Positions 51,001-58,108 are shown, counted from the first letter of the stretch. The stretch is 64,000 bases of DNA from Desulfovibrio sp. JY (GCA_021730285.1 CP082962.1:2790001-2854000), one strand, 5' to 3'. The notes: generated by a model not told the origin, from the sequence alone. Translations and numbers: made by a program.

Positions 51001-51196
51001 CAGCGTGGTGGCGACCTGTCCGGATTTTTGCGCCGCCTACAACAACATGGGCCTGGCCCTGCACAAGCTCGGCCAGACGGCCCAGGCGCTGCCGCTTTTC
51101 GAGCGGGCGCTTCGCTGCAATCCCAGGGACAATCTTTTCCGGGACAACTACGAGCTGACGGTGAAGCGGCTGCGCACGGCCGAGCGGCGGCCCTGA
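48011..51196 (+). CDS. Large exported TPR/helical-repeat protein
   Basis: 1061 aa, with an N-terminal signal peptide or anchor (hydrophobic LLLVLLAIAPCWLGAAATEALA). Residues about 60-390 are beta-rich and Ig-like (several PKD-type segments such as FSLAVTPPSPLVGEETTVAI). From about 390 to 940 there is a run of Ala-rich 35-70-residue helical repeats (ARDKWDAGAVDDALRQTGQALSLDPNHAAAKAER and similar). The C-terminus has two clear TPR blocks around QCPDTCQAYNNVGASLFSLGYAAESLPWFDEAVKCAPDE and CPDFCAAYNNMGLALHKLGQTAQALPLFERALRCNPRD, with paired Cys. Probably a periplasmic scaffold. The start is GTG at 48011 after AGGGAAG; the upstream in-frame stretch crosses repeat copy B and is rejected. Confidence 0.8.
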   Translation: MKELVPIFRLIRPARLLLVLLAIAPCWLGAAATEALATDAAQAAVREPQPPQVDPLSPGASGDETAAGQGFRVELAKSAPPAGTMRVGGAASFAARLFDGERELDRENYVCRWRSDSEARFLETEGPFTNTAVFLRPGRQRVWVEVVPRSGPSKGLAAVSAPVELDVAQPAFSLAVTPPSPLVGEETTVAIRDFPIHDGVEFRWDPLPASAKLVRVGERSLTFYPTAAGEIPVRVSATAGAGAGDAADLGASTARVRAKEYTVAVADKGLTGPPATVWREGEGPVAASGVAVRQNVRLLARISPSPHNPPLAYAWSLCPGARARGGTDGREIEASRDALGPCKALVEVRDARGLLLGRGEGGFTVSVSQDELDAAVANARETDRLTRAATDAWEAGDAAGALAAAGQAVRKSPHDAPALTAYDRISRDKARLDDALAKADAALGVDDFGEAAAMLGEAAKVCPRAGAIGAMRQAAAARRAILDKVAKLLADARDKWDAGAVDDALRQTGQALSLDPNHAAAKAERERMVADRDRLLAALKQSASYLAAKRFDSADEALAEARAISPRFPPIAELTRAIAARKDKAWRMDERLARARDQWNAGDVDGALATLTEASNLDPEHAGAAGAKKKLGQARENLALAEDRAEAALRDGKIDATKAALAGAARINPRHARLKQLQAALAHRIDRDRRVAGLASEAARRSAAGDMDGAILALNDLLALVPTDAKATATRDALVRARDAVNEALSRARDALAAGRFDLALGAVAEAQKANPKLPALAGWRDKIQAARKQAETEAASRLATAEKLYAKKDIPGADAALRAAREAGPMPSALAGKARDLSRRIEAGLAREAAARREQANRVQTAAQPSRGADADRRARCAAIGRQAAAKRTQGDHAGAIRDYQSLLNQCPDTCQAYNNVGASLFSLGYAAESLPWFDEAVKCAPDERLYRDNVTLTRKRLAQNHRPDPGKAATCQAAFETAESRRVGGDLSGAMEGYRSVVATCPDFCAAYNNMGLALHKLGQTAQALPLFERALRCNPRDNLFRDNYELTVKRLRTAERRP

Positions 51197-51236
51197 CGCA
51201 TTGCGTTCCGGTCGGGTGGGCGGCTATGCTCGGCCC

Positions 51237-52139
51237 ATGGAAAACGATGATGCGGGTGTGGTCGAGGCCGTGGTCCCCGGGGAACTGGCCGGTGAGCGCC
51301 TGGACCGGGCGGCGGCGCTTGTGCTGCCGGACACGGGCCTTCGCGGCCGGCGGCGGCTGATCGAGGCGGGACGGCTGCTTGTCGACGGGCGGTCGAAGGC
51401 CGCCGCTTACCGGGTCCGGGCCGGGGAAAAACTTGCCGCCCGCATCGCCACGCGTCCGCAAGGGGAGTTCCGGGCCTCTGACGTTCCGATTCTTTTTGCC
51501 GAGGCCGCCTATGCCGCCGTGGCCAAGCCCGCCGGGCTCCACAGCGCCGCCATCGCCTGCGGCGGCGGCCAAAGCCTCGAAGACCTGCTGCCGGAGCTTT
51601 TTCCCGGCCGCACGGCGATGCTGCTCTCCCGCCTGGACAGGCTCACCTCGGGCATTGTGCCCGTCGCCTTCGACGCCGTGGCCGGGGAAGGCTATCGTCG
51701 TCTGGAGAACGCCGGCCACGTGGCCAAGACCTACCTGGCCGTGGTCCACGGCAGCCTCTCTTCCCCGTTCGTGGTGGATTTTCGTCTGGACATGGCCGAC
51801 CGGGCCAAGACCCGGGTGGGCCGGACAGCCGATCCCGATCCCTTGCGCCACACCCATGTCGCCCCGCACCGGACCGAAAGCGGCCTGACCCTGGTCGCCT
51901 GCCGCATCGCCAAGGGGGCGCGACACCAGATCCGGGCCCATCTGGCCGCCTCGGGCCATCCTTTGGTCGGGGACCCGGTCTATGGGCGGGGAGAGGGGAC
52001 CCGGCTCTACCTGCACTGCGCCCGGCTCGAAAGCCCGGTGCTCACGGCCGCCAACGAACCGCCCTGGTCGCTTGCGGAAGCGGCTCGAACAGTCGGAAGC
52101 GATGCGCTGGAAAGAAACGCGGAAAAGGAGTGCGGATAA
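51237..52139 (+). CDS. RluA-family pseudouridine synthase
   Basis: About 300 aa. An N-terminal S4-like RNA-binding region (LAGERLDRAAALVLPDTGLRGRRRLIEAGRLLVDGR) precedes the catalytic domain. That domain has VAKPAGLHSA, LLSRLDRLTSGIVPVA (the catalytic Asp of the RLDxxTSG motif), HVAKTYLAVVHG and KGARHQIRAHLAASGHPLVGDPVYG. The target RNA position cannot be assigned. The start is uncertain: ATG 51237 precedes the S4-like region but has no obvious Shine-Dalgarno. It converges on a 59-aa gene with a 6-nt gap. Confidence 0.87.
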   Translation: MENDDAGVVEAVVPGELAGERLDRAAALVLPDTGLRGRRRLIEAGRLLVDGRSKAAAYRVRAGEKLAARIATRPQGEFRASDVPILFAEAAYAAVAKPAGLHSAAIACGGGQSLEDLLPELFPGRTAMLLSRLDRLTSGIVPVAFDAVAGEGYRRLENAGHVAKTYLAVVHGSLSSPFVVDFRLDMADRAKTRVGRTADPDPLRHTHVAPHRTESGLTLVACRIAKGARHQIRAHLAASGHPLVGDPVYGRGEGTRLYLHCARLESPVLTAANEPPWSLAEAARTVGSDALERNAEKECG

Positions 52140-52145
52140 GGCCGG

Positions 52146-52325
52146 CTACTCGGCGTCGGTGCCAAGCGCGTCGAGCAGGCCCTCGATGATTTCGTAGCGT
52201 TGGATGAGGTACGTGCCGGACTCAACGCGGCGCTTGAGGTCCGCGATGCGACGGGCGCGGGCGGCCGGGTCCTCGCGGGGCGGGGCCGCGCCTGGTGGTC
52301 GGGAAGTGCTTTCTGGTACGGTCAT
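52146..52325 (-). CDS. Small FlgM-like protein (59 aa)
   Basis: 59 aa: a disordered Pro/Arg-rich N-terminus, then a helix-forming tail RIADLKRRVESGTYLIQRYEIIEGLLDAL. This resembles the sigma-28-binding C-terminus of FlgM (..LK..V..GTY.....IAE.LLD). AAGGA lies 8 nt before the ATG at 52325, supporting a real start. FlgM proteins are normally 85-110 aa and sit next to flgN/flgK, which is not the case here. It could be a diverged or truncated anti-sigma-28, or an unrelated helical protein. It converges on the pseudouridine synthase gene. Confidence 0.5.
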   Translation of the reverse strand: MTVPESTSRPPGAAPPREDPAARARRIADLKRRVESGTYLIQRYEIIEGLLDALGTDAE

Positions 52326-52460
52326 GGCTGACATCCTTGTCTGCGCCGTCCGGCTGTGGCCGGGAAGGCATTTTGCTTCGTCAAACTTATCGGCCCTCAC
52401 GACGGGGAACTTTAGCATGCCGGGAAAAATCCAGACCGAGCGCCGGCGGGGAAAAAACAC

Positions 52461-52489
52461 TTGCCCATTGGGACCGGGTCGTTTATAAG
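52461..52489 (+). promoter_or_regulatory. Sigma-70 promoter of the CI/LexA-type repressor (leaderless)
   Basis: TTGCCC (52461-52466) and TATAAG (52484-52489) are separated by exactly 17 nt. The expected transcript start falls at about 52496-52497, which is the ATG itself, so the mRNA would have no leader. The -10 box lies inside the GTTTAT-N4-ATAAAC palindrome. Confidence 0.55.
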
Positions 52490-52496
52490 AATAAAC
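52481..52496. promoter_or_regulatory. Repressor operator O1
   Basis: A perfect dyad GTTTAT-AAGA-ATAAAC directly abuts the repressor start codon and covers the -10 box. The identical half-sites with the same 4-nt spacing recur at 53201-53216 before the next gene. Autoregulation by the adjacent repressor is the simplest reading. Confidence 0.65.
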
Positions 52497-53177
52497 ATGA
52501 TGCAACGACATGACGCCGCGTTTGCGAGTTCAGGGGGGTTCGAGGGTTTTTTCGCCCGGGCCTCGCAAGCGGCGGACATCGTTTCCCAGGCCGAACTGGC
52601 CGCCCTGCTCGGGGTGCACCGTTCGGCCGTGACCCAGGCCAAGAAGAAGGATGCCGTGCCCAAGGCCTGGGTGCTGGCCGTTTCCCGAAAGACAGGGGCC
52701 GACGCCGACTGGCTGGAATACGGTCGGCCGGCCAGGGCGGTCGAAAAGGGCGCGGCGACCGATGACGGGCCGTATGTCGGCGTGCCCAAGGTCCGGGCCA
52801 GGCTTTCGGCCGGCGGCGGTTCCTTCGAGACCCGGGGCGAGGTCGAGGTTGTTTTGCCGTTTCGCCGGGACTGGCTGCGGCGCAAGGGCAATGTCTCGGG
52901 CATGGTGCTCATGGATGTCGTCGGAAACAGCATGGAGCCGGATATCCACCACGGCGACACGGTGCTGATCGACCAGGGCCAGACCTCCATAGTGGCCCAT
53001 GGCGTCTACGCCGTGGGCGTCGAGGACACGGTGCTGGTGAAGAGGGTGGAAAAGCGCCCGGGTGCGCTGGTGCTTCTAAGCGACAACCGGGATTATGCGC
53101 CCATCGTTCTTTCCGGCGACGAACTCGACGCCTTGCGGGTCATCGGGCGGGTGTTGTGGGTGGGGCGGGAGTTGTAG
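52497..53177 (+). CDS. CI/LexA-type repressor (HTH plus S24 peptidase domain)
   Basis: 226-aa transcriptional repressor. The N-terminal HTH at about 25-75 is of the phage CI type (SQAELAALLGVHRSAVTQAKKKDAVPKAWVLAVSRKTGADADWLEYG). The C-terminal S24 peptidase-like domain has the nucleophile Ser145 in VVGNSMEPDIHHGDTVLID and the general-base Lys182 in DTVLVKRVE, a 37-residue spacing identical to LexA. An Ala105-Gly106 pair lies ahead of the domain and could be the self-cleavage site. It may therefore respond to DNA damage (RecA). No phage genes are near. It is flanked by two identical operators. Confidence 0.85.
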   Translation: MMQRHDAAFASSGGFEGFFARASQAADIVSQAELAALLGVHRSAVTQAKKKDAVPKAWVLAVSRKTGADADWLEYGRPARAVEKGAATDDGPYVGVPKVRARLSAGGGSFETRGEVEVVLPFRRDWLRRKGNVSGMVLMDVVGNSMEPDIHHGDTVLIDQGQTSIVAHGVYAVGVEDTVLVKRVEKRPGALVLLSDNRDYAPIVLSGDELDALRVIGRVLWVGREL

Positions 53178-53200
53178 GGGGAAATTTTTTTCTCCGCAGT

Positions 53201-53216
53201 GTTTATACTTATAAAC
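53201..53216. promoter_or_regulatory. Repressor operator O2
   Basis: GTTTAT-ACTT-ATAAAC, the same half-sites and spacing as O1, lies 24 nt after the repressor stop and 36 nt before the zinc-ribbon gene. TATACT or TATAAA within it may serve as a -10 box. A perfect palindrome GTTGCGCAAC (53230-53239) lies between it and the Shine-Dalgarno of the next gene. Confidence 0.65.
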
Positions 53217-53252
53217 TAATTGTTGTGCGGTTGCGCAACACGGAGGCTCATC

Positions 53253-53417
53253 ATGCAACGTCGCTATTGCCGCTGCGGCATGTCCATCCTGGTGGAATTC
53301 AAACCGACCGGTCCGACCTGGCGGGCGCTTTTCTTCCGGCCGAGCCGGCTGTTTCGGGCCCGGCTGTCGCGCTGCCCGCATTGCGGCGAGCCCCTGGACA
53401 TCGACCGGCTGTCCTAG
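53253..53417 (+). CDS. Tiny zinc-ribbon protein
   Basis: 54 aa with four cysteines in two knuckles, CRCG (C6, C8) and CPHCG (C41, C44), separated by a basic, aromatic stretch (KPTGPTWRALFFRPSRLFRARL). A structural zinc site is likely; the first knuckle is CxC instead of CxxC. GGAGG at 53242-53246 supports the start. The size and pattern recall small phage Com-like or zinc-ribbon regulators, but similarity is weak and no function is assigned. The shared operator suggests control by the upstream repressor. Confidence 0.65.
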   Translation: MQRRYCRCGMSILVEFKPTGPTWRALFFRPSRLFRARLSRCPHCGEPLDIDRLS

Positions 53418-53678
53418 GCGGCAAATTTGTTTTGAAAAGGAAGCCGCGTGAGGGGGAACCCTCGGCAAAGGGATTTTCCTTCGCCTGCGTTTCGCTTCCA
53501 ATCCAAAACGCTTTGCTGCGGCGGGCGTCTTGGCCGGGCTTCCCTGCAATAACTGGTCGGACCCTTTTCCGGCGCACAACCGAGCAGGTCAGCGGTCATC
53601 GGACCCGTCGCCAGAGGGCGGCCTTCCCCCCGATCGGTCGTCCGGTGACGTTCCCCGTCCCGTGGCCGCATACCCCAC

Positions 53679-53716
53679 GCCTTCGGCGTCGCACCCGCTC
53701 CCGCGACGCCGAAGGC
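53679..53716. terminator. Strong stem-loop in the zinc-ribbon to MFS gap
   Basis: GCCTTCGGCGTCGC (53679-53692) pairs perfectly with GCGACGCCGAAGGC (53703-53716), followed by ATTTG. The gap 53418-53806 contains no credible gene. Apart from this hairpin it holds a consensus TATAAT at 53767-53772, which may be the -10 box of the MFS gene (no clear -35). Confidence 0.5.
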
Positions 53717-53806
53717 ATTTGTCGCGGTGCGACGGTTTTTTACTTTCCCGCGGCAAGCATTGCGCGTATAATAACAGTTGGCGCGTCGCCACAGGGAGCA
53801 TGACAC

Positions 53807-54952
53807 ATGGGGAAATGGACACTGTTCGTGTTGTATGCCGCCACGGTCAGCGGCATCTCCTCCATCTACGCGCCCCAGCCGCTGCTGCCGGTCCTGGCTT
53901 CGACCTTCGGCGTGTCCGAGTCCACGGCCGGGCTGACCATCACCGCCACCATGCTGCCCCTCGGCCTTGCCCCCCTGGCCTACGGCTTTTTTCTCGACGC
54001 CGTGCCGGCACGCCCGCTGATCGGCATTTCTCTGGCCTTGCTGGCCGTCTGCGCCGGCGGCTTGTGCCTCGCGCCCAATTTCGGCTGGTTTCTGGCCGTG
54101 CGCGTGGGGCAGGGCCTGCTCGTGCCGGCGCTTTTGACGGCCCTTATGACCTATCTGGCCACCGCCGCGCCACCGTCCCAGGTGCGACGGGTCATGGCCG
54201 CCTATATCGCGGTCACGGTGTTCGGGGGCTTCTTCGGCCGTTTTTTTTCCGGCCTGACCGCCCAGGCCTTTGGCTGGCGCATTCCTTTCGCCGGACTGGG
54301 CATTTTTTTGGCCCTTTGCGCCGCGGCCTGCCTGACCCTGCCGCCGGATGCGCGCACGGCCTTTTCGCCCATCCGTCTGGCCTATGCGCCCCAGGTGCTG
54401 AGGAAACCCGGTTTTGCCGCGACATACGCCGTCGTCGCCCTGCTTTTCTTCGTTTTTTCCGGCATGCTCAATCTGCTGCCGTTTCGCCTGGGCCACCTTT
54501 CGGGCGGCTATTCGCCGCTTCGCGCCGGAATCATGTATTCCGGCTATCTCATGGGCATCATCGTCAGCCTCACCTCCCACCGGTTTTCCAAAAACTTCGG
54601 TGGGCCGACCCGGGCCATGAGCGTGGGCGCCGCCATTGTCATCGCGGCAGCGGCCGTTTTTTCCCTTCCCGCCCAGTCGGCGATCTTCGCCAGCGTCTTC
54701 GTGCTGTGTTCGGGCATGTTTCTGGCCCATTCCGTTGCGCCGGGCGTGCTCAACGGCGCGGAAAACGAGCACAAGGGACTTGTCAACGGCCTCTATATTT
54801 CCTTTTATTATTCAGGCGGGTCGCTTGGGACCTATCTGCCCGGGCTCATGCTCGCCGAGTTCGGCTTTTTCGCCGCGGCCGGGCTGCTGCTCTTGTCGGC
54901 CACCGCGGCCACGTGTATCGCCTTGCGGTTGCGTACGACGGCGTTCCGTTGA
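53807..54952 (+). CDS. Major facilitator superfamily transporter
   Basis: 381-aa inner-membrane transporter with about twelve helices. The N-terminus SIYAPQPLLPVLASTFGVSESTAGLTITATMLPLGLAPLAYGFFLDAVPARPLI contains the usual loop 2-3 region (GFFLDAVPARP). Helix 4 has VRVGQGLLVPALLTALMTYLATAAPP. The layout resembles the YnfM/Bcr-like drug or metabolite efflux group. The substrate is unknown. The C-terminal helices end in LRLRTTAFR. Its promoter may use the TATAAT 35 nt upstream. A small exported protein gene follows 30 nt on. Confidence 0.88.
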   Translation: MGKWTLFVLYAATVSGISSIYAPQPLLPVLASTFGVSESTAGLTITATMLPLGLAPLAYGFFLDAVPARPLIGISLALLAVCAGGLCLAPNFGWFLAVRVGQGLLVPALLTALMTYLATAAPPSQVRRVMAAYIAVTVFGGFFGRFFSGLTAQAFGWRIPFAGLGIFLALCAAACLTLPPDARTAFSPIRLAYAPQVLRKPGFAATYAVVALLFFVFSGMLNLLPFRLGHLSGGYSPLRAGIMYSGYLMGIIVSLTSHRFSKNFGGPTRAMSVGAAIVIAAAAVFSLPAQSAIFASVFVLCSGMFLAHSVAPGVLNGAENEHKGLVNGLYISFYYSGGSLGTYLPGLMLAEFGFFAAAGLLLLSATAATCIALRLRTTAFR

Positions 54953-54982
54953 CGGCGGCCGTCGAAAGGCGGAGATGTAGGC

Positions 54983-55378
54983 ATGCGACGATACTTTGCA
55001 CTGTTTCTTCTGGCCGCCAGCCTGCTGTGCGGGCTGTTTGCGGCCCGTAACGCCCCGGCGCAGCAGGGGGGGACGTTCGCCAGGGGTGGCACGGCCGTTT
55101 ACTCCGGCATCGACGTCAACGTCGCCGACGGCGCGCGCCTGGCCCGACTGCATCTGGCCTTCGAGGCCCAGTGCATCAGCGAGGAGGCGGCGCGCATGGC
55201 GGCAAGCCCGGGAACGCGCGAGGCTGTCCTGCTTTTTTTGCGCGACCAGACCGTGGCCGGGCTGTCCACCCCCCTGGGCAAGCGCGCGTTTAAGCGCAAC
55301 CTGCTTGCGGTCATGAACAAGGCCGTGGGCGGTCCGCGCGTGGTGCGCCTCTATTTTCTGCAATTCGTCATTGAATAA
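54983..55378 (+). CDS. Exported FliL-like protein
   Basis: 131 aa with a signal peptide or single N-terminal helix (RRYFALFLLAASLLCGLFAARNAPAQ). The C-terminal half, EAVLLFLRDQTVAGLSTPLGKRAFKRNLLAVMNKAVGGPRVVRLYFLQFVIE, resembles the end of FliL, where the family motif is ..N..L..G.V..VYF..FVIQ. Unlike true FliL it is not beside fliM/fliN, and the N-terminal half differs. It may be a periplasmic stomatin-like FliL relative or a coincidental match. It follows the MFS gene and precedes a phosphatase gene. Confidence 0.6.
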   Translation: MRRYFALFLLAASLLCGLFAARNAPAQQGGTFARGGTAVYSGIDVNVADGARLARLHLAFEAQCISEEAARMAASPGTREAVLLFLRDQTVAGLSTPLGKRAFKRNLLAVMNKAVGGPRVVRLYFLQFVIE

Positions 55379-55399
55379 AGGGAGAAGGGATACCCCGCC

Positions 55400-56044
55400 A
55401 TGCCGCTTTTCCGCCTGATCCGTCACGGACAAAGCGCTTCCAACGCCGGGCATGTGACGGACTATCCCGACACCATTCCCCTGACCGACCTGGGCCATGG
55501 GCAGGCCGCCCTGGTGGCCTCCTGCTTTCGTCGCGCGCCCCGGCTGATCGTTTTTTCCTCCTTCGACCGGGCCGTGCAGACGGCAACGCCCCTTTGCGAG
55601 CGTTTCCCCGAGACGCCCGTCGCGGTTTGGCCGGTGCAGGAGTTCACCTACCTGGCGCCGCGCCGCTACATGGGCACGACACGCCAGGAGCGGGGCGAGG
55701 CCGTGGCCGCCTATTGGAAGCGCCTGGACCCGCGCTGGCATGATGGCGACGGGGCCGAATCGTTCGTCAATTTCTGGGACCGCGTGGAAGCCTTCATGGA
55801 GCGGGCCGCCGGGACCCGGGGGCCGGTGGTCGTTTTTTCCCACGGCCAGTTTCTGCGCGGCGTGCTGTTGCGGGTGTTGTCCGGGCCGCTCGGGGCCCAG
55901 GAAGCCATGGTCCGCTTCCGTGCCCTGCGTCAGGCCGTCACCTGGCCCAACGCGGCCATGGCCGTGCTGGCGTTCTCGCCTTCCATGCCGCTTGTCGGTC
56001 CGGTCACGGCCGGACATTTGCCGCCGGAAATGCTCTCCACATAA
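55400..56044 (+). CDS. Histidine phosphatase family protein
   Basis: 214-aa phosphoglycerate mutase-like phosphatase. The catalytic motif RLIRHGQSASNAGH is at about residues 5-18 (phosphorylated His9). Arg is in SSFDRAVQTATPL, acid/base Glu is likely in the AESFVNFWDRV region, and the second His is in VVFSHGQFLRGVLL. The substrate is unknown; relatives act on small phosphoesters. The order and spacing (21 nt after the FliL-like gene) suggest one transcript with its neighbours. Confidence 0.86.
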   Translation: MPLFRLIRHGQSASNAGHVTDYPDTIPLTDLGHGQAALVASCFRRAPRLIVFSSFDRAVQTATPLCERFPETPVAVWPVQEFTYLAPRRYMGTTRQERGEAVAAYWKRLDPRWHDGDGAESFVNFWDRVEAFMERAAGTRGPVVVFSHGQFLRGVLLRVLSGPLGAQEAMVRFRALRQAVTWPNAAMAVLAFSPSMPLVGPVTAGHLPPEMLST

Positions 56045-56149
56045 AAAACCGTTGTCTTTTTGCACAATCCATTGAATCGGGGTCCCTCTTGCTCTACAAC
56101 GTTGGCGCAACAAAAAATGCCCGCCCGGACAACCGGAGGGAGAAGTGAA

Positions 56150-56596
56150 ATGACGCAAAGACGAAAGGCACGATCGGCCGGCATGGCGGCCATGATCGGG
56201 GCGATCGCCCTGGCGGCCCTCCTTTGCGTTCCGTCGCGGGGATTGGCGGTCAAACGGGCCGGAGTTTTCTGGTCCGGGCTCTCGCGCGAGCAGAAAACCG
56301 ACCTGATCCTCGGCATCTTCGACGGCTTCAACCTCAACGAGAACATTTTGGGGATCACCCTCAAAAACGAATACACCATCTGCACCGACATCATGGAAAG
56401 CATCATGCGCCAGTCCGACGCTTTTTTCGCCGGCATGCCCGCCGGCAAGATCGTCACGGCGCTGGATACGTTTTATACCGACAAGAAAAATAAAAATATT
56501 CCGGTGTCTTGGGGCTTGTGGGTGGTCGTGCGCCAAAATCGTAAGGACCCGACCGTGGGGGATTTTCTGGGCGAATTGCGCGGCTTGTATCCGTAG
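56150..56596 (+). CDS. Secreted protein of unknown function
   Basis: Not recognised; 148 aa. A typical signal peptide is present (basic QRRKARSAG, hydrophobic MAAMIGAIALAALLCV, cleavage near GLAV). The mature part contains SGLSREQKTDLILGIFDGFNLNENI and IMRQSDAFFAGMPAGKIVTALDTFYTDKKNKNIPV. It looks like a small helical periplasmic protein (perhaps Rap1a/Tai-like in the KIVTALDTFYTD region, uncertain). GGAGGGAGAA precedes the ATG at 56150. Alone in its orientation between the phosphatase and LUD genes. Confidence 0.68.
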   Translation: MTQRRKARSAGMAAMIGAIALAALLCVPSRGLAVKRAGVFWSGLSREQKTDLILGIFDGFNLNENILGITLKNEYTICTDIMESIMRQSDAFFAGMPAGKIVTALDTFYTDKKNKNIPVSWGLWVVVRQNRKDPTVGDFLGELRGLYP

Positions 56597-56674
56597 GGCC
56601 GCGCGCCTTGCTTTTTTGCGCCGCGCGATTAAAAGGTCTTGCGCCGACGGACCGGGCGGCGCAAAGGAGACGGC

Positions 56675-57328
56675 ATGCAGGCACCTATCGAAACGTACTA
56701 CGCCAAACGCCTCGAAGATGTGGCGCAGGCCCTGCGGGACAATCATTTCAAGGCCCACGTCGTCGCTGATGCGGCGGCGGCGCGCGACCTCTTTTTGCAA
56801 GAGATCCTTCCCGCTGCCGGGGCCAAAACAGTGGCCTACGGCGGTTCGGGCACCATGCTGGCAACCGGCCTGCCGACGGATCTGGCCGCCATGCCGGATA
56901 TCGACGTCATCGATACCCTGGATAAGACGCTCACCGCCGAGCAGGCCTATGAGCGGCGGCGGCAGGCGCTGTTGACCGACCTCTTTCTCACCGGTACCAA
57001 CGCCGTGACCGAGGACGGCATGCTGGTCAACCTGGACATGATCGGCAACCGGGCCTGCGCCATCGCCTTCGGCCCCAGGCAGGTCGTGGTGTTTGTCGGC
57101 CGCAACAAGATCGTGCCGGACCTGACCGCCGCCATGTGCCGCATCAAGGAATACGCCGCCCCGACAAACGCCATGCGCCTGTCGAAGAAGACGCCCTGCG
57201 TGCGCACCTCCCGTTGCGAGGACTGCGGTAGCCCGGAGCGTATTTGCAACGTTTGGACCATCACCGAAAAGTCCTTTCCCAGGGGACGCGTCACGGTGAT
57301 ATGCATCAATCAGGATTTGGGACTGTAA
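56675..57328 (+). CDS. LUD-domain (LutC/YkgG-like) protein
   Basis: 217 aa of the lactate-utilisation (DUF162/LUD) superfamily. Features are AKRLEDVAQALRDNHFKAHVVADAAAARDLFLQEILPAAGAKTVAYGGSGTM (N-terminal alpha/beta), then LTGTNAVTEDGMLVNLDMIGNRACAIAFGPRQVVVFVGRNKIV, the core LUD motif. A Cys-rich C-terminal part has CVRTSRCEDCGSPERICN. Standalone LUD proteins of this type are common in anaerobes; substrate and partners are unknown. AAAGGAGA supports ATG 56675. Confidence 0.87.
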   Translation: MQAPIETYYAKRLEDVAQALRDNHFKAHVVADAAAARDLFLQEILPAAGAKTVAYGGSGTMLATGLPTDLAAMPDIDVIDTLDKTLTAEQAYERRRQALLTDLFLTGTNAVTEDGMLVNLDMIGNRACAIAFGPRQVVVFVGRNKIVPDLTAAMCRIKEYAAPTNAMRLSKKTPCVRTSRCEDCGSPERICNVWTITEKSFPRGRVTVICINQDLGL

Positions 57329-57361
57329 CAGAGCCGCTTGCGGCTAAACGAGGGTCCGGCT

Positions 57362-58075
57362 TTGGCTTGGAAGAAGATACCCCCCGAGGCGGATTATTTT
57401 CACTGCGAACCCGGTACGGAGTACTATATCTGCGAGGAGGGGCTTGTCGTCGAGGGGCGCTACCTCCAGGACGGCGAGGCCAATCTGGATAAGGCCATCT
57501 GGCCCACGGTGCAGGGCAGCCGGGCCTATATCCGGGTGCGGCGCAAGGGCGTGGACAAGAAGTTCCAGCTGGTGCGCATTTTCGCGGAGCTTTTTCCCGA
57601 TCTGCTGGGGGGCGAGACCCAGGTGCGTACCCGCAAGGGCTCGTTTTCCCTGCGCGTGGAGACCGACGTCCGCGAAGCCGAGTCGCCCGCCCGACCGGTT
57701 GCCGCCAAGCCGCGCCGGGAAAAAGTCCATCGGCACGAGCACGAGGAGGCCGTCGAGGAACAAAGCGAAGTCGACGAGCCCGGCCTGGTGGACGAGGATG
57801 AGGACGAGGAGGCGACAACCACGCTGTCCGACGCCCGCATCTGCAAGGTGTGCAACCTGCGCAAGCGCGCGTCGGAGTTCAGCCCGCGCGACGACATGTG
57901 CATGGACTGCTACATGGGCCGCGACGAGCTCTTGAAGGAAATCATCGCCCGGCGTCGTCGCAAGAACCGGGCGGCCGCACCCCGAGCCAACGAGGAAGGC
58001 GGGTCGGGTGGCAACTCCGAAGAAAGCATGGACTCCTTCGGGCGGATGGATTTTCGCATCAACCTGCCCGAGTAG
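57362..58075 (+). CDS. Protein with acidic linker and CxxC-CxxC zinc finger
   Basis: Not recognised; about 237 aa. The N-terminal 100 residues form a compact region (EADYFHCEPGTEYYICEEGLVVEGRYLQDGEANLDKAIWPTVQGSRAYIRVRRKGVDKKFQLVRIFAELFPDL). A highly acidic linker follows (HEHEEAVEEQSEVDEPGLVDEDEDEE). Then comes a zinc-finger-like knuckle ICKVCNLRKRASEFSPRDDMCMDCYMG and a basic helix IIARRRRKNR. Nucleic-acid or ribosome association is plausible. The start is uncertain: TTG 57362 sits 7 nt after AGGG, while in-frame TTG 57338 has no Shine-Dalgarno. Confidence 0.65.
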   Translation: MAWKKIPPEADYFHCEPGTEYYICEEGLVVEGRYLQDGEANLDKAIWPTVQGSRAYIRVRRKGVDKKFQLVRIFAELFPDLLGGETQVRTRKGSFSLRVETDVREAESPARPVAAKPRREKVHRHEHEEAVEEQSEVDEPGLVDEDEDEEATTTLSDARICKVCNLRKRASEFSPRDDMCMDCYMGRDELLKEIIARRRRKNRAAAPRANEEGGSGGNSEESMDSFGRMDFRINLPE

Positions 58076-58108
58076 GGCCTGCCGGTTTTCCTTGGGGGAG
58101 CCGACTTC

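Noticed and set aside
53418-53806. Candidate prophage or integrated element around the CI-type repressor
   Set aside because: No integrase, structural or replication genes and no flanking direct repeats are visible; only the repressor and a zinc-ribbon gene are present.
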